This document shows positions 1 through 6,889 of a stretch of 22,186 bases of DNA, in pieces. The number at the start of each line of letters is the position of its first letter. Positions within the stretch are counted from its first letter, which is position 1. The DNA is from Flavobacteriaceae bacterium (GTDB lineage: Bacteria; Bacteroidota; Bacteroidia; Flavobacteriales; Flavobacteriaceae), in the NCBI GenBank assembly GCA_016649785.1, contig JAENXB010000017.1:1-22186 (forward strand). The letters are read 5' to 3'. Below the pieces are notes generated by a model. The model ran no database searches. It had not been told where the DNA came from and saw nothing but the letters and a program-made list of their open reading frames with translations. A program made the position numbers and the translations under genes.

Positions 1-303
1 AATCAAACCTATGAATATTCAGGAACTATTGCCGATCTATATTTGGAACAAAAGCAATATAAAGCCCTTGCCCTAAAAAAAATACATCATTTTTATGATT
101 ATATTAGAACCCGGTACAGAATTGACACTTCTTTACAAAATGAAACATTTTATAAAGAAATTGCTGCAAAGAGCGATCACAGTATCCCGGAGACCGATGC
201 CCTTTTCAAAAAAACAAATAAGCTTTCAAATAAACCTGAGATCACAAAAAATGAATTGCAGCAGTTAAACGATGTAATTCAATCTTTTAAACAACCTGAA
301 TGA
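1..303 (+). CDS. DUF4350-type protein, C-terminal part (5' end outside window)
   Basis: The reading frame is open from base 1 and ends at the TGA at 301-303, so about 100 C-terminal residues are visible and the true start lies before the window. The visible part is hydrophilic and probably helical, with the stretch LAIKKI-like 'LALKKIHHFYDYIRTRYRID' and a charged tail. This resembles the C-terminal region of DUF4350 proteins, which in Bacteroidota sit just before moxR and DUF58 genes. The stop overlaps the next gene's start by 4 bp (ATGA), which implies translational coupling. The molecular function of this family is not known. The identification rests on position and general resemblance, not on a catalytic motif. 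Confidence 0.7.
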   Translation, partial: NQTYEYSGTIADLYLEQKQYKALALKKIHHFYDYIRTRYRIDTSLQNETFYKEIAAKSDHSIPETDALFKKTNKLSNKPEITKNELQQLNDVIQSFKQPE

Positions 304-1301
304 TGAATAACGAAACTTCCGAAAACCCTGAAATAAACTTTAATAACCGCATTCCGCTGGAAGATTTACAAATCGCCGTAACCGATTTAAAATCCCAATT
401 GGCAAAAGTTATTATTGGCCAGGAAAATTTTATAGAACTTCTAATTACCGCATTTTTGGCAAACGGCCACGTTTTAATTGAAGGAGTTCCCGGGGTAGCA
501 AAGACCTTAACCGCAAAACTTTTCGCAAAAACCCTAAAAACCGATTTCAGCCGAATTCAATTCACCCCGGATCTAATGCCGAGCGATGTTTTGGGAACTT
601 CAGTATTAAATCCAAAAACAACAGAATTTGAATTTAAGGCCGGCCCTATTTTTTCCAATATCGTACTAATAGATGAAATTAACCGCGCACCGGCAAAAAC
701 CCAGGCCGCGCTTTTTGAGGTGATGGAAGAACGACAGATCACCATAGATGGAACAAGATATCCCATGAAACCGCCATTTATGGTGCTGGCAACACAAAAC
801 CCAATAGATCAGGAAGGAACCTATGCTTTGCCGGAGGCACAACTGGATCGGTTTTTATTTAAAATTAAGGTAGATTACCCAAAACCGGAAGAGGAGATCC
901 AGATCCTTCAATCGCATCATCAAAGAAAAGGCGCTAAGGCCGATGCTGATATCACACCGGTTTTAACCCCCGTGAAACTTCAGGAATTACAAATCCAGAT
1001 CCAGAAAGTATTGGTGGAGGAAAAACTGCTGAATTATATCGCACAACTCGTTATCAAAACAAGAAACCATCCGCATTTATATCTTGGCGCCTCTCCCCGC
1101 GCATCAATTGCGGTGATGAATGCCTCAAAAGCCATGGCTGCCATCCAGGGACGGGATTTTGTGATTCCAGAAGACATTAAAAAAGTATTGGTGCCTGTAT
1201 TGGCGCACCGGGTAATTCTCTCTCCGGAAAGGGAGATGGAAGGGCTTACCCAGGAAGATGTTATAGATCTCATCGCCAATACCATAGAAATTCCAAGATA
1301 A
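300..1301 (+). CDS. MoxR-family AAA+ ATPase
   Basis: This is a 333-residue cytoplasmic AAA+ ATPase of the MoxR branch, a chaperone-like family that usually acts on partner proteins encoded next to it (DUF58 or von Willebrand A-type). Walker A is GVPGVAKT (residues 62-69), Walker B is IVLIDE (121-126) followed by INRAPAKTQAALFEVMEE, sensor 1 lies in ATQNP (164-168), and LDRF (182-185) is the usual arginine-containing segment. The C-terminal lid ends near residue 333, a normal length. Two ATG codons stand in tandem at the start; the first overlaps the upstream stop by 4 bp. The DUF58 gene begins directly after its stop codon, so the two are almost certainly co-expressed. Family call is very secure; the substrate is unknown. 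Confidence 0.96.
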   Translation: MMNNETSENPEINFNNRIPLEDLQIAVTDLKSQLAKVIIGQENFIELLITAFLANGHVLIEGVPGVAKTLTAKLFAKTLKTDFSRIQFTPDLMPSDVLGTSVLNPKTTEFEFKAGPIFSNIVLIDEINRAPAKTQAALFEVMEERQITIDGTRYPMKPPFMVLATQNPIDQEGTYALPEAQLDRFLFKIKVDYPKPEEEIQILQSHHQRKGAKADADITPVLTPVKLQELQIQIQKVLVEEKLLNYIAQLVIKTRNHPHLYLGASPRASIAVMNASKAMAAIQGRDFVIPEDIKKVLVPVLAHRVILSPEREMEGLTQEDVIDLIANTIEIPR

Positions 1302-2633
1302 GTGAGCAGGTTTTTTAAATCAATTTATTTTCAACTGAGGTTTTTTGTGGCGATTTTTGCAATCGCCGTGATCTTCCTGTTTTCCTATTGGATTCCTCCA
1401 TTATATGCTCTTGCGTGGATTTTAGCCGTATTGCTTCTGCTATTTACATTTTTGGATGCCATCATCCTCTTTTCAAAAAAAGGAATGGCTGCCAGGCGGA
1501 TACTTCCGGAAAAACTTTCAAATTCCGATCAAAACCCCATTACAATTCAACTTCAAAACGGGTATAATTTTAAAGTTTTTATCGAAATAATCGATGAACT
1601 TCCCATTCAGTTTCAAAAGCGGGATTTTTTCAAAAAAATAGAAATTCCGGCCAGGGAAAAGTCGAAATTTGAATACTCAGTCCGCCCCGTCAAACGGGGA
1701 GAATATCAATTTGGGAAATTAAACCTGTATGTTTCCACCAGCTTAAAATTAGTCAAAAAACGCAGGATCTTTGATGAAGATCAAAGCGTAAAGGTTTATC
1801 CTTCATTTATTCAAATGAAACAATATGATTTTCTGGCTATAGACAATAAACTCCGGCAATTTGGTTTAAAAAGGATCCGTCGCATTGGCCATACCCAGGA
1901 ATTTGAGCAAATTAAAGAATATGTTCCCGGTGATGATACCCGAAGTATCAATTGGAAAGCCACCGCAAAACACGCCAATTTAATGGTGAACCAGTTTCAG
2001 GACGAAAAAGCACAACCTGTTTATTCCCTTATCGATACCGGGCGGGTAATGAAAATGCCGTTTAACGGTTTAAGTTTGCTGGATTATTCAATAAATAGTT
2101 GCCTTGCTTTTTCAAATGTGGCTTTAAAGAAAAAAGATAAAGTGGGAATGCTCTCATTTTCCAACCAGACCGGAAGCCTGGTTCCGGCAAGTTCAAATAA
2201 AACGCATTTGCAGAAATTGCTGGAAAGCCTTTATAATATCAAAACCGGGTTTTTGGATACAGATTTCGGATTGTTATATTCCGTGGTGAAACGCCAGATA
2301 AAACAGCGAAGTTTGCTAATGATCTACACAAATTTTGAACACATGAACGCCTTAGAACGGGAACTTCCTTTTTTAATGGCCCTTTCCAAAAAACATGTTG
2401 TGGTGATCATTTTCTTTGAAAATACCGAACTGGATAAGGTTATTCAGAATAAAATGAAGTCGATTTCTGAAATTGCGCATCAAACTATTGCCGAAGAATT
2501 TGCCTTTGAAAAAAGACTGATGGCAAAAAAATTACAGCAAAACGGTATCCAAACCCTGCTCACCCGCCCCGAAGACCTCAGCATCAATACCATCAACAAA
2601 TATCTGGAAATTAAAGCGCGGGGATTGTTGTAA
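1302..2633 (+). CDS. DUF58 domain-containing membrane-anchored protein
   Basis: This is a 443-residue protein starting with GTG immediately after the moxR stop codon. Two hydrophobic segments near residues 13-31 and 34-57 should anchor it in the inner membrane. The long soluble remainder carries the DUF58 signature around residues 199-221, with the conserved core EYVPGDDTRSINWKATAK, followed by a von Willebrand A-like fold containing SLIDTGR (242-248). DUF58 proteins are regular partners of MoxR ATPases; the pair is thought to act in envelope or complex-assembly functions, but no reaction is established. A perfect 22-bp inverted repeat begins on the last base of the stop codon and probably ends the transcript. 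No ATG in frame keeps both membrane segments, so GTG is the likely start. Confidence 0.93.
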   Translation: MSRFFKSIYFQLRFFVAIFAIAVIFLFSYWIPPLYALAWILAVLLLLFTFLDAIILFSKKGMAARRILPEKLSNSDQNPITIQLQNGYNFKVFIEIIDELPIQFQKRDFFKKIEIPAREKSKFEYSVRPVKRGEYQFGKLNLYVSTSLKLVKKRRIFDEDQSVKVYPSFIQMKQYDFLAIDNKLRQFGLKRIRRIGHTQEFEQIKEYVPGDDTRSINWKATAKHANLMVNQFQDEKAQPVYSLIDTGRVMKMPFNGLSLLDYSINSCLAFSNVALKKKDKVGMLSFSNQTGSLVPASSNKTHLQKLLESLYNIKTGFLDTDFGLLYSVVKRQIKQRSLLMIYTNFEHMNALERELPFLMALSKKHVVVIIFFENTELDKVIQNKMKSISEIAHQTIAEEFAFEKRLMAKKLQQNGIQTLLTRPEDLSINTINKYLEIKARGLL

Positions 2634-2684
2634 AAACTCCCACCCTGCCAGGGTTGTTTTTTACCCTGGCAGGGTGGGAGTTTT
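2633..2684. repeat. Large hairpin built from two REP palindromes; likely terminator
   Basis: Two perfect 22-base arms (2633-2654 and 2663-2684) flank an 8-base loop rich in T. Each arm contains one 13-bp palindrome ACCCTGCCAGGGT (2642-2654) or its complement ACCCTGGCAGGGT (2663-2675). The hairpin starts in the DUF58 stop codon, ends in TTTT, and lies downstream of the RAYT gene on the other strand, so it could terminate transcription from both sides. Arm identity and position are read directly; the terminator role is inferred. Confidence 0.85.
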
Positions 2685-2697
2685 ACCCTGGCAGGGT
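2685..2697. repeat. REP-like 13-bp palindrome, third copy
   Basis: ACCCTGGCAGGGT lies directly after the big hairpin. It is itself a palindrome with a single central base, and is identical to the cores at 2663-2675 and 3448-3460. Confidence 0.8.
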
Positions 2698-2742
2698 TTC
2701 AGCGAAGGAAAACAGGTCTTAATTGGCAAGTTCTAAAAAAAA

Positions 2743-3351
2743 CTATTCAAATAACATCCTGTTTATTTCTTCCAAATTTTGATTATAATTATGATAAAAA
2801 ATGAAATTTTCCAAACCGTCAAAAATATCCAGAACTTCTGTTCTTTTTAACCTGGTGGGGTTTGTTAATAAAAAGCTTTTATAGGAAGACCACCTGTAAT
2901 TCGATATACTGGAAGAAACTCCGTGATGTACAGGATTATTATGGATATAATAGATGAGTTTTAAAAAATATTTTTCGCTTTCTACACGTTTACGTTCCAG
3001 GCTTTTTTCAAAAAGACTTCCTGTTCGGTTATACTTTTTATTGATAGTCTGAGCGTAAGAATTAAAACAATGTGAAAACTGCCTGGAAGCTGAAACAATC
3101 TTGGGTTGGGTTGATGTTTTATACGTAAGTTGAGAAATATCAATTTCTTCCTCACTTTTCAGATAAACTAAAAAATGAAAATGATTTTTCATTAAACACC
3201 ACGCATAAGTTTCGGCAATAGGTGAAATATACTTATCATAAAGTTTTAAAAAGTAAATATAATTTTCCTCTTCAAAAAATAAAGGTTCTCCGTTATTTCC
3301 CCGATTATAGATATGATAGTAATTGCCCGGGGATAAAACCTCTGTTTTCAT
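2743..3351 (-). CDS. REP-associated tyrosine transposase (RAYT), Y1/IS200-like HUH family
   Basis: This 202-residue protein is related to the single-tyrosine HUH transposases of IS200/IS605. N-terminal GNYYHIYNRGNN (residues 9-20) is typical of RAYTs. MKNHFHFLV carries the metal-binding HUH pair H57 and H59. YYIHNNPV (134-141) contains the probable catalytic tyrosine, Y135. The usual closing segment YRWSSY follows (152-157). RAYTs cut and join single-stranded DNA at REP palindromes; they are generally single-copy, chromosomal and not flanked by insertion-sequence ends. Here the gene is bracketed by copies of one palindrome: three at its 3' side (2642-2697) and one at its 5' side (3448-3460), which fits the known REP/RAYT arrangement. 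The ORF is full length with all key residues, so it looks active. It starts with ATG at 3351. Confidence 0.93.
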   Translation of the reverse strand: MKTEVLSPGNYYHIYNRGNNGEPLFFEEENYIYFLKLYDKYISPIAETYAWCLMKNHFHFLVYLKSEEEIDISQLTYKTSTQPKIVSASRQFSHCFNSYAQTINKKYNRTGSLFEKSLERKRVESEKYFLKLIYYIHNNPVHHGVSSSISNYRWSSYKSFLLTNPTRLKRTEVLDIFDGLENFIFYHNYNQNLEEINRMLFE

Positions 3352-3447
3352 CTTTGATTAAGTTAATTCTGATTCTTCAATTTAAAGATAGATAATTCTT
3401 GTTAAATATCGACATTTTCTCGCTTGACAAAGTTGTGAACCAACAGA

Positions 3448-3460
3448 ACCCTGGCAGGGT
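3448..3460. repeat. REP-like 13-bp palindrome, copy upstream of the RAYT
   Basis: ACCCTGGCAGGGT, identical to 2663-2675 and 2685-2697, lies about 100 bp before the RAYT start and just before the DUF2141 promoter. Together with the three downstream copies it brackets the transposase gene. Confidence 0.82.
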
Positions 3461-3477
3461 GGTAACTTAAAGATTGT

Positions 3478-3485
3478 TATCTTTG
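3478..3485 (+). promoter_or_regulatory. Probable -7 promoter element of the DUF2141 gene
   Basis: TATCTTTG matches the Bacteroidota -7 consensus TAnnTTTG. It sits 34 bp before the preferred ATG at 3520. Transcription would begin around 3490, leaving almost no leader for the earlier ATG at 3499. I see no clear -33 TTG. Confidence 0.6.
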
Positions 3486-3519
3486 AAAAAATATTGAAAT
3501 GACATTAAACCAGACAATT

Positions 3520-3945
3520 ATGAAAACAATAGCCATATTTATCTCCCTGTTTTTGGCACAGCAATTCCAGGCTCAAACAAATAATACCTCAACAATCACC
3601 GTCACTGTTGAAAATTTAGACTCTAATGAAGGTGCTGTTTTATACGGACTTTATACCGAAATGACGTTTATGAAAGCCAAACCAAAGTTTAATGCCAAAA
3701 GTGAAATTGTGAACGGTACCGCAAGAATTACTTTTGAAGGCATAACTCCGGGAACCTATGCCATTTCCTGTTTTCACGATAAAAACGGCAATGGTCAAAT
3801 GGATTTTGAGCCTACCGGAAGGCCGATAGAGTCCTATGGGGTGTCAAATAATAAAATGGATCCAAGTGGTCCGCCTCAATGGAATGATGCAAAATTTGAA
3901 GTTACGGGATCTCCATTGAAGTTCAATATCGGACTCATCCGTTAA
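3520..3945 (+). CDS. Secreted DUF2141 domain-containing protein
   Basis: This is a 141-residue protein with a signal peptide (MKTIAIFISLFLAQQFQAQ, cleavage probably after AQ) followed by one DUF2141 domain, a small beta-rich fold. Recognisable parts are the N-terminal strand TITVTVENLDSNEGAVLYGLY, the CFHDKNGNGQMDF segment (acidic and glycine-rich, similar to a calcium loop), and PIESYGVSNN followed by GPPQWNDAKFEV. The protein should be periplasmic or secreted; no biochemical role is known for the family. An earlier in-frame ATG at 3499 would add seven residues before the signal peptide. I prefer 3520 because it gives a clean signal peptide and a plausible distance from the promoter element. 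It stands alone, with the RAYT upstream on the other strand and oxyR downstream. Confidence 0.9.
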   Translation: MKTIAIFISLFLAQQFQAQTNNTSTITVTVENLDSNEGAVLYGLYTEMTFMKAKPKFNAKSEIVNGTARITFEGITPGTYAISCFHDKNGNGQMDFEPTGRPIESYGVSNNKMDPSGPPQWNDAKFEVTGSPLKFNIGLIR

Positions 3946-3993
3946 ACAATAGGTAAATTAAAATAAAAGTGAACTTTAAATAGAAAATATCAA

Positions 3994-4001
3994 TACTTTT
4001 G
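3994..4001 (+). promoter_or_regulatory. Probable -7 promoter element of oxyR
   Basis: TACTTTTG matches TAnnTTTG and lies 21 bp before the oxyR ATG. This suggests that oxyR has its own promoter despite being close behind the DUF2141 gene. Confidence 0.6.
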
Positions 4002-4022
4002 TAAGAGTTCAAAATCTATTTT

Positions 4023-4976
4023 ATGACAATTACCCAGTTAAAATATGTATTGGCAGTTGCCGAACATCAAAATTTCACAAAAGCAGCACAAAAAGTTTTT
4101 GTTACTCAGCCCACCTTGAGCATGCAAATCCAAAAACTGGAAGACGAATTGGATATTTTGATTTTTGACAGAAGCAAAAAACCAATACAGTTGACCGAAA
4201 CCGGTCGAAAAATAGTTAACCAGGCCAGGAATATTGTTGCCGAGAGCGACCGTATTCAGGATATCGTAGATCAGCAAAAAGGTTTTATTGGGGGCACTTT
4301 TAGGTTGGGAGTAATTCCTACCATTATGCCTACTTTGTTGCCAATGTTCCTCAACAATTTTATAAAAAAATATCCCAAGGTAAAGCTTAAAATTGAAGAG
4401 CTTAACACCAATACAATTATAGAACGCCTAAAAGATGGGCATTTGGATGCGGCAATTGCGGCTACCCCGTTGGAGTTGGAAGATATTAAAGAACAGGTGT
4501 TGTATTATGAACCTTTTGTTCCCTATATCCCAGAGAACCACCGATTGGCGAAAAACGACAAAATAGAGGTTGAGGACCTGGATATAGACGATATGTTACT
4601 TCTGGAAGACGGACATTGCTTTAAGAATGGAATTATCAATTTGTGCAAAGCTTCCAGAAATTATGATGGAGATCATTTTCAACTGGAAAGCGGCAGTTTT
4701 GAAACCCTTATAAAATTGTCTAATGAAGGTCTGGGAATGACACTGTTGCCTTATTTGCACACACTGGACCTAAATGAAACCCAAAAGAAAAATTTAAGGA
4801 TGTTCAAGGATCCTGTCCCGGCTAGGGAAGTTAGTTTGATCTTTAATAAAAGCGAACTGAAAATGCAGATCATTGAAGCTCTGAGAAGCTCCATTGCAGG
4901 GGTTATTAAAGGAGCGATCACTTTTCAAAATGTGAAAATAATCAGTCCGCTTAACCACAGTAAAACCAAAAAATAA
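4023..4976 (+). CDS. oxyR: OxyR-type LysR-family hydrogen peroxide sensor
   Basis: This 317-residue LysR-type regulator has a winged helix-turn-helix at residues 1-60 (MTITQLKYVLAVAEHQNFTK, then QPTLSMQIQKLEDELDILIFDR) and a periplasmic-binding-protein-like sensor domain from about residue 90. In the sensor, GHCFKNGIINLC places cysteines at positions 199 and 208, the same numbers and spacing as the peroxide-reactive disulfide pair of E. coli OxyR. This makes a redox sensor more likely than a generic LysR protein. The usual targets are catalase, peroxiredoxin and Dps genes; none is adjacent here, so it would act in trans. It has its own promoter-like element and a terminator overlapping its stop codon. 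It carries a short basic C-terminal tail. Confidence 0.93.
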   Translation: MTITQLKYVLAVAEHQNFTKAAQKVFVTQPTLSMQIQKLEDELDILIFDRSKKPIQLTETGRKIVNQARNIVAESDRIQDIVDQQKGFIGGTFRLGVIPTIMPTLLPMFLNNFIKKYPKVKLKIEELNTNTIIERLKDGHLDAAIAATPLELEDIKEQVLYYEPFVPYIPENHRLAKNDKIEVEDLDIDDMLLLEDGHCFKNGIINLCKASRNYDGDHFQLESGSFETLIKLSNEGLGMTLLPYLHTLDLNETQKKNLRMFKDPVPAREVSLIFNKSELKMQIIEALRSSIAGVIKGAITFQNVKIISPLNHSKTKK

Positions 4977-5001
4977 AAGCGGCCGTTAAGCCGCTTTTAT
5001 T
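4972..5001. terminator. Bidirectional terminator between oxyR and the small minus-strand gene
   Basis: Perfect 12-bp arms, AATAAAAGCGGC (4972-4983) and GCCGCTTTTATT (4990-5001), flank a 6-base loop. A-rich and T-rich ends on each side let it work in both directions. The left arm contains the oxyR stop codon, and the stop of the minus-strand gene at 5002 abuts the right arm. Confidence 0.88.
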
Positions 5002-5196
5002 TTAGTTTAAATATATTAGACATGAATTTAATTCCGGATTCTGTCTTGTAAGCGAAATAATCCAGATTTTTAATTCCTCAATTTCATGAGGTAATAACCT
5101 TTGAATTGCTTTTTTCACTTCCTTACAGAAAAGTACCGCATCAAAACTTACTTTATACAGTATTGTTTTGGTGTATTCAAACATTGCTCTCGCCAT
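5002..5196 (-). CDS. Small conserved-looking protein of 64 residues, function unknown
   Basis: This short ORF reads as a real protein: balanced composition, helical amphipathic stretches (EYTKTILYKVSFDAVLFCKEVKKAIQ-type, then LLPHEIEELKIWIISLTRQNPELNSCLI), two cysteines, no signal peptide or membrane segment. I have an impression of similar short cytoplasmic proteins starting MFEYTK in other Flavobacteriia, but cannot verify it. Translation may begin at residue 5 (ATG at 5184) rather than at the ATG at 5196. It stands alone, facing oxyR tail to tail, and shares its terminator. Function unknown. Confidence 0.68.
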   Translation of the reverse strand: MARAMFEYTKTILYKVSFDAVLFCKEVKKAIQRLLPHEIEELKIWIISLTRQNPELNSCLIYLN

Positions 5197-5419
5197 AATT
5201 TGATACGTATTTAGGTTGTTTTTAAAATCGTTTGAAAGAGTAGAGATAAATCAATAGGCAGGAAAATTTATATTGCTCTTTAAATGTACTCAATATTTAA
5301 AGATCAAACCCCTAAATATTTAAATTTAACACTATCTAAATCTATCTCTTTTCATTTAAACCAATTTTGATTCAAGTTATTAACGCAACTTTTCGGTAAA
5401 ACAATACAATCTCTTTTAT

Positions 5420-5878
5420 TTATTTCGATTTTAATTTAACCGTCCATTCAAAATCAAAAACAGAGACTTCCACCCCATCCTCATTGATCCCAACAGATTT
5501 CATCCAAAAAGTTTGGCCTTCTCCGGTTTCAATTGTTTTTGAAATCGCTTCGGAAACCAACTGTCCATTATCGCATACAAAACTGATCTTTCCTGTAGCC
5601 TTTTTTGAAAAAACAGCTTTATTTTGGGCCACTAACATGGAAATTTTTCTACCGCTTTCTTGTATATGCCCAATAACCATAGCTCCTGTACTCAATTCGG
5701 CAGCCATTGCCTGTACCGCAAAATACATGGAGTTAAACGGATTTTGATTGATCCATCGGTGTTTTACGCTTGTCTCACAACGCTGATTGTCAATTTGTTG
5801 TACCCTAACCCCGCAAATCCAGGCGCTTGGTAATTTTAAAAATAGAAATGAATTGAACTTTCCTGGTGAGATTTTCAT
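5420..5878 (-). CDS. DUF4442 / thioesterase-like hotdog-fold protein
   Basis: This is a 152-residue cytoplasmic protein with the layout of the DUF4442 family, which belongs to the hotdog-fold thioesterase superfamily. Typical parts are the N-terminal FLKLPSAWICGVRV segment, the strand CETSVKHRWINQNPFNSMYFAVQAMAAELSTG, where N-P-F-N-S precedes the central helix, and later strands GKISFVCDNGQ and VSVFDFEWTVK. The likely role would be hydrolysis of an acyl-CoA or similar thioester, but DUF4442 proteins have no assigned substrate and the canonical acidic catalytic residue is not obvious here. It starts with ATG and is divergent from the DUF4870 operon. A near-consensus element (TACTTTTA) is visible before it on the minus strand. 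It is monocistronic. Confidence 0.83.
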   Translation of the reverse strand: MKISPGKFNSFLFLKLPSAWICGVRVQQIDNQRCETSVKHRWINQNPFNSMYFAVQAMAAELSTGAMVIGHIQESGRKISMLVAQNKAVFSKKATGKISFVCDNGQLVSEAISKTIETGEGQTFWMKSVGINEDGVEVSVFDFEWTVKLKSK

Positions 5879-5965
5879 ATTTGATCTTTGTTTTTCCTAA
5901 AAGTATTCAAAATTTTAAACATAACGAAATGTTAAATTTTCAGGTTCAGATAAAAATTATAGTAC

Positions 5966-6003
5966 TTTGTTTTGCATAATACCTTCTTTAAGATATATAT
6001 TTG
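5966..6003 (+). promoter_or_regulatory. Promoter of the DUF4870-PadR-PspC operon
   Basis: TATATTTG (5996-6003) fits the -7 consensus TAnnTTTG. Two candidate -33 elements, TTTG at 5966-5969 and 5971-5974, stand 26 and 21 bases upstream, the second at a usual distance. The ATG follows at 6024. Confidence 0.65.
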
Positions 6004-6023
6004 CATAAGAAAATCAATTCGTC

Positions 6024-6548
6024 ATGAATAATCAAACCACAAATCCGGATAAAACGATGGCTGCTTTAATACATCTGTCCACATTTTCAAAGTTTTTTAT
6101 TCCGTTCGGAAATTTTATTTTTCCGCTTATTCTCTGGACAGCAAAAAAGCAGGATCCCTTTGTGGACGAACACGGAAAGCAAGCCATTAATTTTCAAATA
6201 AGCATATTTCTCTATTTTATAATGTTGGTATGCATTGGAACCGCAGGAATCGTTTTTTTGGGAATTGAACTTAGTCTGCACGAACCATTCTCCATTTCAG
6301 AAGAATTCATCAGTATAGGTAATTTTGCAAGTGCAATTCCCATCCTGCTGTATATTGGATTTATAGGCCTTTTGTTACTGGCATTATTAATCCTGGATAT
6401 TATATCGGTAATAACTGCAACAATTAAAGCGAGAGAAGGTCATTTATACAAATATCCCTTGAGCATCAATTTCTTCACTCCAACCAGCGTTGGAAATAAT
6501 CAATCAAAAAATGAACAGTTTAACAACACTCAAAATCAAAGGCAATGA
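6024..6548 (+). CDS. DUF4870 domain-containing membrane protein
   Basis: This 174-residue inner-membrane protein belongs to the DUF4870 (Tic20-like) group. The N-terminal signature KTMAALIHLSTFSKFFIPFGNFIFPLILW continues into KQDPFVDEHGKQAINFQ, the conserved DEHGKQAxNFQ motif. Hydrophobic segments lie near residues 22-40, 54-77 and 103-135, and a polar asparagine/glutamine-rich tail follows. The role is unknown. In Bacteroidota this family is often found beside PadR and PspC genes, as here: the stop codon overlaps the PadR start by 4 bp (ATGA). Confidence 0.9.
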   Translation: MNNQTTNPDKTMAALIHLSTFSKFFIPFGNFIFPLILWTAKKQDPFVDEHGKQAINFQISIFLYFIMLVCIGTAGIVFLGIELSLHEPFSISEEFISIGNFASAIPILLYIGFIGLLLLALLILDIISVITATIKAREGHLYKYPLSINFFTPTSVGNNQSKNEQFNNTQNQRQ

Positions 6549-6889
6549 AGATAGAAAACACCAAGGCCCAAATGCGTAAAGGCGTGCTTGAATACTGCAT
6601 ACTTTCTATCTTGAGAGACAAAGATGCGTATGTCGCCGAAATTCTTGACACCCTTAAAAACGCAAAACTACTGGTGGTAGAGGGAACAATTTACCCACTG
6701 CTAACCCGGTTAAAAAATGAAGGATTGCTCAATTATCGTTGGGAAGAATCCACCGGTGGACCACCGCGAAAGTATTATGGGTTGACTGATACCGGAAAGG
6801 AATTTTTAAAAGAACTCACTCACACCTGGAATGATTTGCAAACCGCTGTAACTTTAGTAACTACACAAAAAAACAAGAATCATGAATAA
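6545..6889 (+). CDS. PadR-family transcriptional regulator
   Basis: This 114-residue winged-helix protein belongs to the short PadR subfamily. MRKGVLEYCILSILRDKDAYVAEI forms the first helices, VVEGTIYPLLTRLKNEGLL the recognition helix, and STGGPPRKYYGLTDTGKEFL the wing, which is strongly conserved in PadR. The C-terminal helix for dimerisation is short, as in PadR-s2 proteins. It overlaps DUF4870 by 4 bp and the PspC gene by 8 bp, so it very probably represses its own operon. The operator cannot be assigned from sequence alone. The inducing signal is unknown; in such operons it is usually envelope stress. Confidence 0.94.
   Translation: MKIENTKAQMRKGVLEYCILSILRDKDAYVAEILDTLKNAKLLVVEGTIYPLLTRLKNEGLLNYRWEESTGGPPRKYYGLTDTGKEFLKELTHTWNDLQTAVTLVTTQKNKNHE

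Noticed and set aside
2743..3351. Reading the RAYT as a complete IS200-type insertion sequence
   Set aside because: There is no companion TnpB gene and no IS left/right end structure; the protein motifs and the palindromes fit a RAYT with its REPs instead.
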